Of a stretch of DNA of 64,000 bases, positions 36,601 through 49,139 are shown one piece after another (within the stretch, counting starts at the first letter, position 1; each line of letters begins with the position of its first letter). The notes beneath the pieces are model-generated. The model did not search any database. It saw only the letters and a list, made by a program, of their open reading frames with translations, and was not told the origin of the DNA. Origin of the DNA: Aptenodytes patagonicus (Eukaryota > Chordata > Aves > Sphenisciformes > Spheniscidae). The stretch spans positions 10,444,501-10,508,500 of the forward strand of contig NC_134963.1 in NCBI RefSeq assembly GCF_965638725.1, written 5' to 3'. The position numbers were made by a program, and so were the translations under genes.

Positions 36601-38870
36601 ATGACATTAACCAGATACTAATGCAAGTCTTGCAATTCTAGAAGTTATATAGAGAGGAAAGCACATTAGCACTTGCACAAGCCATCATTTTTCACAGCTA
36701 TAAACTTTTGCACTCCCTACATTAACTTATGACTTTTGTAGTCTGCATTTAGCACACTAGGAGTACCAATAGTTATTTTAGTACTGTATTAGACCTTTCC
36801 AGAGTAAGCTGTACTTCAGCTGGCCGTATTTAAGAGTCCTTCAGCACAACTTTTATAGTGATAAGAATTGGAAAAAATAAAAAATCTATTGTAACACATG
36901 CACAAGTGAAATATTAAAGCCAAATAACTTTTACACTTTGGTCAGAATCAAAAGTGAAAGAAACTTAATTCACAGGAAGATTGTTGAGTATGTCTTTAAA
37001 TAAGGCATTCATGGATACATGTGTGTGGGGAAGCTTGGTTCTTTGGGAACAGAAGGTACACGTTTTCAAAACTGAGATCATGTTAGAAATTAAGCAGTAA
37101 GAACTGAAAATCAGTTCTTTCTCAGCCTCACCAAACCAATTTGGCTCAAATCCACAACAGAAAGAGGAAGGTCCAGTGAGATCCCACTCAAGCATAATAA
37201 ATAAGACTGATAAATACCTTTGCTAGGGACAGAAACATCCAAGCAGAGATAAACATTGGGTAGGGGTAGTACCTGGCACACAGACCGAGGTGAGACACAC
37301 AGCTCTACCCTTTCTCAGCCAACCCCGTATTCCACAGGTGCACAAACACTAAGCCCATATGGTTTAGGCATAAAGCATAGTGACTCTTAGTGACAGAGAA
37401 CTCATTGCCAAAATTATTTCTCCCTCCTGCCAAATGCTACCACTCTTTTTGTGTTTACTCATATACCAACTTGAAAAAGAAAAGCCCCCCTTTTTAATAA
37501 AGAAAAAAAAAAAGTCAGCTTTTTATGCAGAAGATTTGTTTTGTTTTTAAATAGTTATCCTTTATAGCTACAACTTCAATACCAATTAGTCAGGAATATC
37601 AGTGAACCTGAAACATTCCTCACATAAAAGTTTACTTCTAATACAAAGCAGCAAAAGCTAGTCTACTTACTCTCCAAAATGCTCATAATCCTTAAATACC
37701 TGCATGCAACTAAGAGTCATAGAAAAACAGTCTTACCTTTTTCTTTGAAGAAGAATAATCAGGTATGCAAAACAACTGTTACAGAGTTTCCTTGTTCCAT
37801 AGGGTATGAAGGATCTTCACTAGTAGCAAACCCTTAAATAAAGCCTGAAGCTAGCCCGTACAGTACAACCACATGAGGGATCACAGAGTATGAAGCACGT
37901 ATCAGCAGGTATATTTATAAAGCTTAACTGCAATTGCCTGTTGCACCTTCTCAACACAACACTCTCTCTAACACTGCAGCACGTGACTGGAGCTGTAAAA
38001 GCAGTAAATCAGTTTCCTGCTTCTTTAACTGATTGACTAATTAAGACCATAATCAGTAAACTATTTACACATGGAGACAAGAACATCCAAATTTTCTGAC
38101 TTTTCACACTCATTTTGTGAGCTTCTCTGTTTAAAGCAAATAGAAAATGTATGGTACTTTGAATTTTAATCAGTATTTCCAGAAACAACGTGTAACAAAC
38201 ACATTCAAGAATTAGTTTTCTTCTCTTTTCACAGAGGGAAAGGAACACAGAAATTCATAACTTGTTTAGTGAAGATTCCTTGCTAGCATTCCAGAGCACA
38301 CCATTCTGTCAAAAACCCAGGACCAAACCATTGTCTAAGGTTCTTTTTTCTCTTCTTACGGATTTACACAAAAAAACCCCACACGGGTATATGCCCCACT
38401 ATTTATTCATCTAGATTCTCATACTGATCTTGCAGAGTGACATGCAAGTACAACATAAGTCAAATTCAACTGTTCCTCGCACCACATGGAATTTTATAAA
38501 ATTCTAATAGTAATTAAACAAACAGTAGCTTTCTGCACCAGTTCATAGAGCAGAGCAGTCTTACCATTTGACAGTTAGCAGTATCACCATTACCAGAAAA
38601 TCTGAACTTCTTGGAGAAAGTGAATAAATTAAAACTGTCTTCTTACTCCAACGTACACAATATTTTCAACTCTTCCAATACAGTACACAATGAAACTCGT
38701 TTTTCTGGAAGGCTGAATAGATGACTTCAAGCCATTCAAAAGACATCATATTTGAGAGTATTTTTCCCTTTCTAGACTTACTCCATCTCCTCATTAATAC
38801 CATTCTCTCACTAAGAAGTAGAAATCAGTTTCCAAATATTTAATTATAATTGGAAAAAGATTACAAAATA
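33660..38870. other. AT-rich non-coding DNA downstream of SDF2L1, no gene seen
   Basis: Only short chance frames occur on both strands, with no splice-flanked coding continuity. The right end should include the 3' flank of SDF2L1. No RNA gene was recognised. A few (CA)-type and poly-A runs are present but short. Confidence 0.5.
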
Positions 38871-38876
38871 CAATGT

Positions 38877-38882
38877 TTTATT
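38877..38882 (-). terminator. Candidate SDF2L1 poly(A) signal
   Basis: TTTATT on the + strand reads AATAAA on the - strand. It lies 340 nt past the SDF2L1 stop codon, giving a plausible 3' UTR length. Other hexamers farther downstream (for example near 38402) could be used instead. Confidence 0.4.
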
Positions 38883-39221
38883 GTACTTGGGACTACACAA
38901 ATGTATTACTTCAGTTTTTCCATTTCCTTTGAATTTGAGAAAAAGTAACAAGCAAAACAAATGACAATGAAAACTAACAGATGTATGAACTAGTTTCGTC
39001 AATTAAGCTTGAAAATTCAGAAAGGATTTCGCCAAATAAATTTCAATGGCTGAACCTGGCAGATGCCATTCCCCACAGAAGCGCTGCATTCCTAGAATGA
39101 ACTAATGCCCTTCAGTAATACAGAAAGTCAGTCACTTAGGCAAGGCGGGACTTATAAGAGACCAAGGATTAGCATCTCCGAACACTGGAGTAAGCTGAAG
39201 CATTTTGGATCCTCTGTCAAA

Positions 39222-42200
39222 TCAGAGCTCATCATGTTTTGCAGGGTCCATACTGGGTTTGATGAAGACTCCTTCCATTGCTTTCCAATAGTTGTGATGA
39301 TTAGCAGTAGGCATGCCATGAACTTCCCGTTGGCCTCTAATGGGATGGCCATACTGTTCCCCTGTTATTGAAAGGAACACCTCCGTTCCTACGTGCTTGA
39401 AGCGCACTGCATCCTCCCGCTCCCAGTAAGTCCCACTGCATTGCACAATCCATATATCAAGGTCATCTCCTTCGCCATCATCACCAAAGGCACTTACTTC
39501 CTGTTAGAGACACAAACTTCCTGAAGTGAAAATGTAAGCAAATACCTCCAATACACACACAAAAATATCAACCGCAAAGTCAGCAGAATTTAAAGGCAAG
39601 GATGGAGAGGAAAGAAAAAGCATTGTTGCATTGCTTTGTCAACAGTTATCAAATCCAGAAGCAGTAACTTTCTACCACTACAATCTGAACACAAAGTGCC
39701 ACCAAACTCCGACATGTAACCTGAGCAAAACGTGCCAACAAACCCCAACATACATTACAAATGAAATGAAAGAGGACTTAAGCACAGAGATCAGAACAAT
39801 CCTTCTGCAAAAAAATTCAAAAGAAACAACACTAATGCTGATGCAAATCTTCCCCACTCAAAAAAGTTTGTAACTGCAGACATTTAGTCTTGTAGTATGA
39901 CCAACTTCAGTTACCATTGCAACGGTTTTTTTCAGCATGTGTTTTTAATCACAAAGTCCCAACAATTTAGCTTATTAAGTACTCGTATTCCTTTTTTACT
40001 TAATTATACCAAGCTTACAATTCGGTCAACAACTATTCTGGTTTACACTCTTTCTTCAGATAGGCAGCTGAATAGCTCTTTAAAAACATAAAGAAGACCA
40101 TTAAAGCAAATGAATTCCTGCTGAAACAAAAGTTAGAGATTAGATTTCATTATGCACTAAAAAAAATTCCAAGTGTTTGCAGAAACCGGATAGGCTAAGC
40201 ACCAACTGTTTAGGACTCCAGACAGCCTTTAATTCTTAAAAATGTGATAACTAGAAGTGATGAACAACTTGAAATAGAACTGCAATAGTTTGTACCTAGC
40301 AACCTAAAATTTTAGGGTCATGTTAATTCAAGTTTATGTAGTCCAAAAACTGTGAAAGACAACATACTAATTGAAAATCCAACTTCTGTTAGGAATATGA
40401 AATAAAAGTTTGTGTTCATAACTACATCATATTTCAATAATGTCATAAGACACAGTCCTGTCAATCTCTGGGAAGTCATGCAAATTTTCCTTTCGCTTAG
40501 ACGCTGTGCAAACACATAGCAAAAACAAAGAAACACAATGACAGTTGCTGAACATTTTTACATTAATGACATTGTTATTCAAATTGTCTAAACTGACAAA
40601 TGAAAACTGGGGCAAGGTTTTAGAGTCAATCTGTTCTTTAAATAGTTCTTCTGAAATACTATTTTTCCATCACTTCCTTTGTTTTAATAACCAGATCACC
40701 TAGATACCCTAGACAAAACTGGACCTTATTGTTTCAGGCACTTTACTCATGGTAAAAGATAAACCTTTTTCACAAAGAGTCAGGTCTTCCAGCTTTGAAT
40801 GTAATGGCCTATCTACATAGCCTGAAGGAAGACTAAAATGACTGCTAATGACAAACTTCCAACAAGTTTGCATTATTTATTTTAAGAGAGATTTTCAATC
40901 TTGGAGAAGCATTTCTTCAAGGACAAGACTGGGACCTAATTACAGTTAGAAATTACACTCTTCTAGACAGGTACAAAATGATAAATAAATACAATTGTGA
41001 GAGCAGATCCATTTTTCCTGTGGAAGGAGGACAGATAAATAAGAATAGTGAACTAAAATAGGGATAGTGAGAAGATGACTGAGACTAATAGATTGGATCA
41101 CCAAGGAACTTGGATATAGGAATGCCTAGTGCTACAACACAGGATTAGTTGCCTTGCTCTAGAGCAATCTTCACAATGTTGAGGGAGGTGCCCAGCCTCC
41201 TATGCCTTGAAAGTGCTAAACATTTCAGAACAGTCTTCCCAGTAGCAATGGTGCAGAATGAAAAAAAAATAATGCAGATTTGTTAAAACTACTGTGAAAT
41301 ACCAATACCGGTACATATTAAATTTTACCTCTGTCAAGAACTTGAATACATTATTCCAAGATGCAGAAAAGCATATACTTGAACTGTGGATATGTATAGA
41401 CATACTGTTTCTGGCAGCTGGTACCCAAGCCTGATTCTTCAAAAACATGAAAAACTGGAGAGAATCTTGTCAATAGCATGCACTATTTATACAAAAGCTT
41501 GAGATTTAAAACAACTCACTTGATTATTGGAGAGTGGTGATGGGAAGTGATGAGTATGTAAATTTTTTCCTGTGTTAACATGGGTAAGTCGTATAGCTTG
41601 CCCACATTTCACTGCTGTTCCACGTTGGCAACTGCCATCACTCTTCCCACGAATCCGCCAGTAACTGTTAGCATCATCTGAAGCTTCAACTCCTGTCACT
41701 GACTGCTGCCCGCTTCCTGTTTGAATAGAATTAAATGGCAGGAGACTTAAGCCACTTCTCCAGTTCAAAAAGTCCTGAAAGAACTAAAGAAACCTGCCTT
41801 AATGTTCTCATGCCTTCCTGTTTAAGAGACGTTTAATTCTCACAGTCCATTTACTGACTGCAATGGGAATGCAGGTACGAAATAATCTTTCAGATTGAAG
41901 AAGTTAAACACAGCATGTGTTAGTAGGTGCAAACTGTCAAAGTTCATGGTGAACACGAGAAGAAAGTCTGATCCGTGATGGATACTATTCACACCATCCC
42001 ACTTCTCTCAAAAATACTATGAAGTTCTTTGTGTCCCCAAACAAACCAGCAGCCTTGTTGCCAGAATAGATGCTGGGAAGGTACTGCTGAGGCCCTAGAC
42101 ACAGAACAGGGCTCACCTCAGGGATGAGGGCAAAGCATCCCTGTGACACCCCCACTCCAGGACCTGCGGAGCTCAGCCGCATCTTCCTGTACCCCAGGCC

Positions 42201-42757
42201 TCAGCATCCTCCTCTCCCTGCCAGGCTGCCCGGTCTCCAGCGCATCCCACAACCCCAGCCCTGGCCCGCTACTCCCTCTGCACCAGGGACACGGACCTCA
42301 GCAACCTCTAATCTCCTCCTCCTTCATTGCCACCCCTCACTGCCGGCCCCCTCCCGCCATTTCTCTGCCATCCCGCCAATTCCCCGCTCCCCTCATCGCC
42401 TGTCCCCCCGCCACTTCCTAGCCCCCCGCACAGCCTGTCCCCCCGCCATTTTCCTACCCCTCTCACCGCCTGTCCCCCCCAGCGCTTCCCAGCTCCCGCC
42501 ATTTTCCAGCCCCCCTCACGGCTCCCCGCCCGCCATTTCTCAGCCCCCGGCCCCTCAGCGCGGCGGCCCCCAGCCCGGCCCTGCTCACCGGAGCCGTACT
42601 TGACCTCGTGCGAGTGGAGCCGCACGCTGTGGCGGGTGTTGAGCAGCTTCAGCACCGAGCCGCAGGTAACAGCGCCCGGCGCCGGTTCCCTGCCGTGACA
42701 CAGCCCGCGCAGCAGCGCCAAGAGCAGGAGCGGGAAGAGGCGGCAGCTGCCCCGCAT
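39222..42757 (-). CDS. SDF2L1: Stromal cell-derived factor 2-like 1, ER-lumenal MIR-domain protein
   Basis: Three coding exons join in frame with GT-AG borders: exon 1 42757-42589, exon 2 41716-41520 and exon 3 39500-39222. They give 645 nt, 214 residues plus stop. Human SDF2L1 is 221 residues as I recall. Residues 1 to about 22 form a signal peptide (MRGSCRLFPLLLLALLRG...). The mature part starts with TCGSVLKLLNTRHSVRLHSH and carries three MIR repeats, including GSGQQSVTGVEASDDANSYW and a later LTHVNTGKNLHTHHFPSPL. The C-terminus is HDEL, an ER-retrieval signal, which separates it from the paralogue SDF2. In other animals the protein binds the ER co-chaperone DNAJB11 and helps keep misfolded clients soluble in the BiP chaperone cycle. 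Intron 1 (872 nt) is phase 1 and intron 2 (2,019 nt) is phase 0. The flanking YDJC gene confirms the locus. The start is the only ATG that gives a signal peptide in this frame. Confidence 0.96.
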
Positions 42758-43260
42758 CGCGCCGCAGCCCGGCCGGCACCGCCGCCCCTCCGCTGCCCTC
42801 AGCGGAGCGCGCTTCCGCACCCCCTCCGCGGGTCCGGCCAATCGTCCCGCGCCAGCACCGCGGCCGGCCAATCCCCGCCCGCCCTCTGCTCGGCCTCGCT
42901 CTCGCATTGGGCTACGGCTTAGTGACCTCACCGCCGGCAGGTCCCCCAGCAGGAGAAGCTCATTGGGCCAAGGGAAAAAAGGTGACCAATCAGAGCAAGC
43001 GGCGTGGCACCTCCCAGGGAAGGACGCGGGGGAGGACCGCGGCGCTTTTACCTCAGCGGCGCCTCAGGCGGATCCCCGCTCTGGGTCGGGACCGCAGCCC
43101 CCTGGACAGGTCCCGTCGGCCGGGCCAGCATCCAGCGGGGTCCGCGGTGCCTCCACCCCCGGGTGCCTTTCACCCGAGCCCGGAGCGTTGTCACCCCCGG
43201 CTGCCGGGCCCTCCAGCAGGCGGTAGCCCTGAGCGCCCCGGGGCAGCGCTGACAGGAATC
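42130..43260. promoter_or_regulatory. SDF2L1 promoter CpG island
   Basis: A CpG-rich island spans exon 1 and the 500 bp upstream of the SDF2L1 ATG. Between 42838 and 42990 there are five CCAAT boxes: + strand at 42838, 42868 and 42986, and - strand (ATTGG) at 42906 and 42962. Two resemble ER-stress elements. CCAAT-N9-CCAGC (42838-42856) is like ERSE (CCAAT-N9-CCACG). ATTGG-G-CCAAG (42962-42972) is one base off ERSE-II (ATTGG-N-CCACG). In mammals SDF2L1 is induced by the unfolded protein response through ATF6/XBP1. Retention of that control here is plausible but not shown. Confidence 0.65.
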
Positions 43261-43269
43261 CTTGTGCTT

Positions 43270-46250
43270 CTCTCGCTGTAGTTTGCTCTTGCTGAGAATT
43301 GGTTTATGTCGGAGGAGAGCAGGCCAGGTTTGTTGCAGCAGCCCTCTCATCTAACGTGTAGTCTGGGTTGTAAGAAAAATACTAGCTGGGTCAATGTGAC
43401 TGACTGTTAAGGGCCTTGGGAGAAAACATGCTGCAAGTGGGACTGGTAAATCAATTATCATCAGAGCCTGGGGTGAACAAATGTCTTCACAGTGAGAGCA
43501 CTGTCAGACATAAACCAGCTCTAAGGTTACTAGCTCAGGTATGGGTAATGGTCTAGATACAGCCTCAGGGAGCCAGAATTGGCACAAATAGGTCAATCAG
43601 CCCATGCTGTTGCATTCAGGCCACTTCTACCTCAGAGCTGGCAGGTGGCATGTTTAGGTCTGCTCCTCCCTGCAGTTCTAGCTCTTAAGAGTTGTGTAAA
43701 TATGTCCCCATTTTTGGGGATTTACAGACAAATGTAACATAATGTTGAAAAATAAAGGAAATTCATGGTAGTGAACTGTCTTGCATGACAATATACCACT
43801 GGTCCAGTCATTTCTGGATTATATTAGAGCTTCTGATGATAGGGCATAAATAGTATACAAAGAAGAACTAACAATGGTTGCTGTGTCATTAAGCTGTAGT
43901 GATCACATCTTTGCTTTTGGATCTGGAAGTTCACCTGTGATTCAGTCTCTTGTGAAGTTCTAACAAAAAGAGATTATTAAGCTCTATTCTGTATAAAAGC
44001 TGCATAAATTAATGTACATACTGTCCTTCATTGCATACTTTTGCAGACTGGAGAACCTCCCCCCCCCCAAAAAAAAAAAAGTCTCCTTTAGCAATAGGAA
44101 GCAGCCATGGACAAAGGACACAAGAACTCCTACATAGTACATTAGCTTTTGCCTCTGAAACTGCTCATTGGATTGACCCATATATCACATCACAGTCTGG
44201 TGTGAGTCTGGTGTAACACTCCCAGGAATACAAAGTAATTTAACAGAGCAAAAGCTTTTGACCTTCTTAGCAGCAAGGAAACAGGTAGAAGGGCACCTGC
44301 CTTGGGACTTCAGTCTTTGTAACAATGGTATTCTGCGTGTGCAACAGCAAAGAACTGCAACACTGCACTTTCTATTATAGGATGATTTAGAAAGCACATT
44401 AGTGTCGCTGGCTAGCGGAAACATCATAAGATGCTCAGCTGACTCTCTCTCTTCCACCAGTTCTGGATCTGCAAGGCTTTTTCCTACCCATGTGATACCA
44501 CTCAATTGAATGGTTAGTTTTCTTTATGCTGGCTTTGGCCCATTTTATATAGCTATACCTACATCTAAGAAAAATCTCTGACTTAAACATCAGGCCTGCA
44601 TTAAAACAAGACCAAGTCCTAACCTCAGTCACATATGTGCACGTGTACACACACACAGACTCAGTGTGTTTTTCTGAGGACTAAAAACTCATTTCCTAAT
44701 GCTGGAAGTATAAATGTTTGCTCACAGAAAACCAAAAGATCACCCATTGATAGTCAAATGCCATATTTCTACGTCATTCTTAGAAGCCTTGCTGTTCTAA
44801 CTAAGACAAGAGCTCGCATTTGCTGCTGTTATTATATATGGGGCAAAACCAGATGTCTGTGGTTGCCATTTTAGCCGTGGAAAATCAATCATATGGGGCT
44901 TTAGCTGGCACCTGTCTATCTTTCTGGGAGGTCACTCAGTCTCAGTGCATTTAGTGCCATTTACATGGTGCTCCCTACAATGCTTTTCAGTCCTACTTTA
45001 GAAACATAATTGGGTTAGAACGGTTGCCAACAAAGAACCCCATCAATGCCAAACACCCGTGGCAATTAACAGCCACCTCATTGCTACAGGGCCCACTATT
45101 GTTTCTAGTAGACTGCTGTAAATTACAGGTAAACTTGCCTCAGAAATTATGTGACAGTGCACATTTGTAATGGAAACATCAGCTTTTTTGATAGGTATCT
45201 CATTATGATTCTTGTTTATGCACACAAACAAAATAATTCAAAGTGCTGTAAAAGGGGAGAATGTAAAATGTAACTAGAATGCCTTCTGCCTTCAATCACT
45301 TAACCCTGCAGTCCTTGTGCACACTTGATTTTCAAGGATTTTGAAAATGCCTACCATTTCCACTCAGGTGCACCTGTAGGTATAACCTGGCCCTCCCTGA
45401 AAAACAGGTTTTAGTGGATTTGGCAGAACCAAATGCTTTTAGCATACAGGAATGAGAAATCTGTGGCACAAGAAAATTTCAGAGGGCGTATGCTGGCCCA
45501 AAGCAACATATTATAGAAAAGGATTTTCCTTCTTTTTATATTGGCCTTTGTTAAACAAGCTTGAAGCTTTCTGCTTGTTTTGCATGACAAAAGCAGTGAC
45601 TGACAACTAAGGTAGCATAGCAGGCAACTCCTGGGCTTGATCTACACCCAAAAAAGCACTGGTGCATCTTTGGGTATAGACAGCCCTTGATTTATGGAGA
45701 ACACTGCAGTAACATCGCCTGGATTCTTTCTCAGATTGTCACTAACCTTAGGCAAAATATATAGGGCCCAGTTCTGAAGATATTAGTACCTGATATAAAA
45801 AAAGACCACATGAGCTCTTCCACTGACTTTTCTCTGCATCTGGTCCTTTCTCCGATTATCAATAAGGATGAACTGTACTGAAATCAAGGAAGTAACAGTA
45901 GAGAATCAGGCCTGTAAGCATTCTGTGGTTCTTTCTGTCTCCTTTCACCCCACACAGATGAACTGATGGTTATGAACCTCACTTCAGATCAACCATTTGC
46001 ATCCATTGGCATGCTTTACAACAGAGCTCTTCTAACTGTGACCCCTACACATAATACAAATAGCAAACAGTAGTAATAACAATAAAATACTGTCACCCAG
46101 GGAGAAATTGAAATGACAAAAATTTATAGAATTACACAGTTTCTTATCACTCAGCCCATGTTGTTTAAGGACTAGAGACCCAAAATCAGCTATCCAGATT
46201 TTTGCATTCAGTAGATATAAACATAGTGTAAGAATAAGCAGAGTAAGTAA
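43270..46250. other. Intergenic DNA between SDF2L1 and the broken gene
   Basis: No intact coding exon was recognised. The right part includes a possible old CR1-like fragment ending at about 45.9 kb. The remainder is AT-rich with no obvious structure. Confidence 0.45.
45770..45916. repeat. Possible ancient CR1-like fragment
   Basis: The flanks GGGCCCAGTTCTG and GAGAATCAGGCCTG are approximate reverse complements. They resemble the terminal words (GAATCAGGCC) of old amniote CR1/SINE-type elements widespread in turtles and archosaurs. Internal similarity is weak, so the call is tentative. Confidence 0.3.
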
Positions 46251-46296
46251 ATAAGCAGAGGACATTTGACAAAAAAAAGTATTAACATATACATAT

Positions 46297-47260
46297 TTAA
46301 ATTGAAGAATTTTTCATCTGGGGGAGAAGAGTTGATAATTTTTTTATTCCTGCCCTCTGTTTGTAGTCTTTAAGGAAGGACAGACTTCCTTGAAAGTTCT
46401 GCAGAGTCCTGGCAATCTGTGTCTGGTAACATTGACAGCATCTCTCAACTACTCTCCTAACTGAAGCTAGTCCTTCAAGAAGATGGGATCTCTCCTCAGA
46501 GCTCCAAAAGAATTATCGTCCATTTCCATTCAATCAGCTGAGATTTTCCAGGTGCTTTCAGTGATGCTGGGAGACGACAACAATCGCTGTAAGTGATCTG
46601 CCAGATTAACTTCATGTGTAGTAATGTTGTTGAGGAGTTCCCGATATTCTCATTGGTAACACTAGCTCCTTTGTAGAAGGAACTCTTTAGAGATGACACG
46701 GAATACTCATGGTTCTACAGCAGTCTCTTCTTCCCTGTCTGATAAAATAGGTAGTTCTCCCTGGCTATCATTTGTACGGCTAGATTTTTTAGAGGTGGTT
46801 GTTTCTCTTAAAAGTTCAGCAGTAACCTGCTTTAGAGAGTCTTCTACCTCTCATGGTAGACTTTCAGGGAATTTTGGAGGCAGTAGTTCTGTCATCTCTG
46901 GCAGAGGAGTGATATTTTGGCGAATGGGTTTCTTGGTTAATACTTCTTTGCTGATACTCATTTTTTGTTTAGGCAAAATCTTTTTGTCCCCCACTTCTGA
47001 TGTAAGCTTTTGAGATTTATAAGAATTCTTCAGATTTCCTTGCTTCTGCCATATTAATTCGTGCTGATAGCCTTATGCCATTGCCCTTCAGTTTTCTGAA
47101 GCCAAACATCATCTCAAGGTGTACCTTTGTAACAGGAACAAACATAAATCCAAGCCAATCTGAAAGTATTTTTTCACAGTTAGATAAAAGTGTGTCTGAC
47201 TGCATTTTCAACAGGAAACTCAACAATCTCCTCGTGACTTCTGAAAAACCTGTATCCTCC
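46297..47260 (-). pseudogene. CCDC116: Decayed protein gene at the CCDC116 position
   Basis: On the - strand a protein-like reading continues across about 960 nt only by crossing frame changes and stops. Part 1 (47260-47018) reads LLSNCEKILSDWLGFMFVPV and GFRKLKGNGIRLSARINMAE. Near 47025 the frame shifts into LPKQKMSISKEVLTKKPIRQ and later ELLRETTTSKKSSRTNDSQG and HEVNLADHLQRLLSSPSITE. This part is broken by TGA at 46853-46851, 46709-46707, 46652-46650 and 46532-46530, and by TAG at 46664-46662. Near 46500 it shifts again to EERSHLLEGLASVRRVVERC and a lysine-rich tail ending at TAA (46299-46297). Amino-acid composition is heptad-like, Leu/Glu/Lys/Gln-rich and unlike chance frames. SDF2L1 on one side and YDJC on the other make CCDC116 the expected gene. 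The symbol rests on synteny only. The breaks mean no full product is made. Confidence 0.55.
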
Positions 47261-47839
47261 CAAATTTACTTTCTTTGCTTCCCCACTCCACACCTTTAGG
47301 AAGCAGAGTGCTTAGAAGTAGAGGAAGTGCAAACTATTTCCAGATGTCAAAAAAATAAAATCGAAGACAATGATTAAAAATTTTATGCATTAATACTTTA
47401 TACATAAAATATAGCTTTTTCTTTTTTTTATTTTTTTCTTAACATGAGGACCTGCCCCTGACATCTTTAATTTATTTTAATGGCTCCTGATCAACACTTG
47501 TCAAAATCAGATTCAGGCTTAACTCTGCTCTTGCTTAGACAGTGTAAACTGAAACTGAGGAAGTTATTTTGAATTTGTAGACATGGATTGGAATTGTAGT
47601 TTTGATGACTAACTTTCTATTTCAGTATAAGAAGGTAAAAATGCAATGTATGTTACATCATTTCAGGCAGCTTTTAAAACAATTTTGTGCTTAATGGGAT
47701 TTGAAAAACTTCTAGACATCTATCTGTTTCAATGGTAGGTAAATATTCATGTAATTCTGAAAATTCCACTGAACATCTATGCAACTTTTATAACATCTGC
47801 TCCTTTTTGACCTCAATAAATGTGTTATTCTGCCTAGAG

Positions 47840-48113
47840 ATCATTTCCTCTAGGTATCTTTATCATAAATACCAAGAAATGAGCTCCAGATAGTATAGTA
47901 ACTTCCAGAGAGGGCAAAGTGAAGTCCTGAGTTTTGATGCAATCAGTTACTGGAATCAGATGGTCTAGGTTAAGCTGTCAATCCCCACAGTTAAACAGTA
48001 CCTATTTTGTACCCATCATTTAATTGTCTAGTAGAAGGATTCCCTGTCCGAACTCTTTTTTGACCAGGTATCTTTGTATATTTAATAGACCTCAACATCG
48101 GGCAAAGAGGCAT
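47840..48113 (-). pseudogene. Possible upstream remnant exon(s) of the same broken gene
   Basis: A plausible acceptor (TTCCTATTCCAG ending at 48114) precedes a - strand reading of 40 codons containing KYTKIPGQKRVRTGNPSTRQ, closed by TAA at 47993-47991. After a frame change comes a second protein-like piece, LDHLIPVTDCIKTQDFTLPS followed by a hydrophobic stretch, closed near 47840. Both are short and could be chance. Orientation and position are right for 5' exons of the pseudogene that ends at 46297. Confidence 0.25.
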
Positions 48114-49139
48114 CTGGAATAGGAATGGGCAGGCTTTACGTTGTCTCAAACCCAGTCAGAAATCACAGATGCTGTAGCTTAGTTCATATTCAAATATTTA
48201 CTCCACATTAGACACTTTGAAGGAAACGCAGCAGGAGGAAAATAGCCCTCTGAAAAATGGGAAGGTGGATTAAAATTCACTATCAATGAGCAATACATAG
48301 TCTCATTGAAGATCAGAGGCCTGCTATCTGCATCAGGGAGGATTTGAGTTTGGTACTTTAACAGTACACCGTAATTTAATGCAAGTGTCAAGTTAATAAT
48401 AAGGTCATGATGGCAAATTTTGCCTTTCACTTTCTGCCACCTTGCTAGCACCATGCACCTTGTCAGGTATGGATCTTATTTTGTACTGGTGTAAATTCAG
48501 GTAATTTCAGAAAAAGGGAGAGGGAAGGTGACAGGTATACTGCCTAGCCGGTCTTACATGGTGTGCAGGGAAGCCTTTGCACTCTTAGCAGATGTACCCT
48601 AGAATTTGGGGATTTCAACCCTTTTTGATGCAGGATGGAAGAAGCAGTTATATGGAGCAGATCGCAAGTCACAAGTAAGGGGACAAACCACGGGATCTTG
48701 GTGTGTTTATCCAACATCATACGATTAATTTTGAATCAATTCTCTTTGCTGCTTTCATCTCAGGTAACAGTGCTTGCACCCAGGATTTAGAAGAGCTACC
48801 TCTGGGCAGAACCCACCCGCCACATCCTCTCCCTGTTGGGGATTTGGGCAGCCAATCCATCTGGCACACCCTGCCGTTGTGCACACCCAGATTTGCCCAT
48901 GAACTGCTCTTTCCACTTGCTTTCTAAGCCACATGTGGTAGAAAAGGACGGGAGCAGAAGCGTCCCTGCTTTGTCCTACAGCAGCACACCCTACCTACCC
49001 TGAGCTCAGGCCCAGCCCTCCAGGGGAGACCCTCTCAGTCGCTGTCAAACACACCCACGTTGGCAGGGAAGCCCGCACAGTTGGAGGACTGCTCAGCAGC
49101 TGGGTGGAAGGGGAAAAGGGAACACGCTGCTCTTTTTCG

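Noticed and set aside
39437-39450. ATTGCAC-type word resembling an antisense microRNA seed
   Set aside because: It lies within SDF2L1 exon 3 coding sequence and has no hairpin partner.
42308-42931. 207-codon - strand frame covering SDF2L1 exon 1
   Set aside because: Only residues encoded at 42757-42589 are the gene. The rest reads 5' flank and intron 1 past a clear GTGAGC donor.
46693-47013. 106-codon + strand frame
   Set aside because: It is the antisense shadow of the broken - strand gene. Its Ser-rich composition is the complement of the Lys/Glu-rich reading.
48179-48454. 91-codon - strand frame upstream of the pseudogene
   Set aside because: It looks more protein-like than most, but has no splice continuity with the remnant exons and no recognisable family. 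Kept out as unproven.
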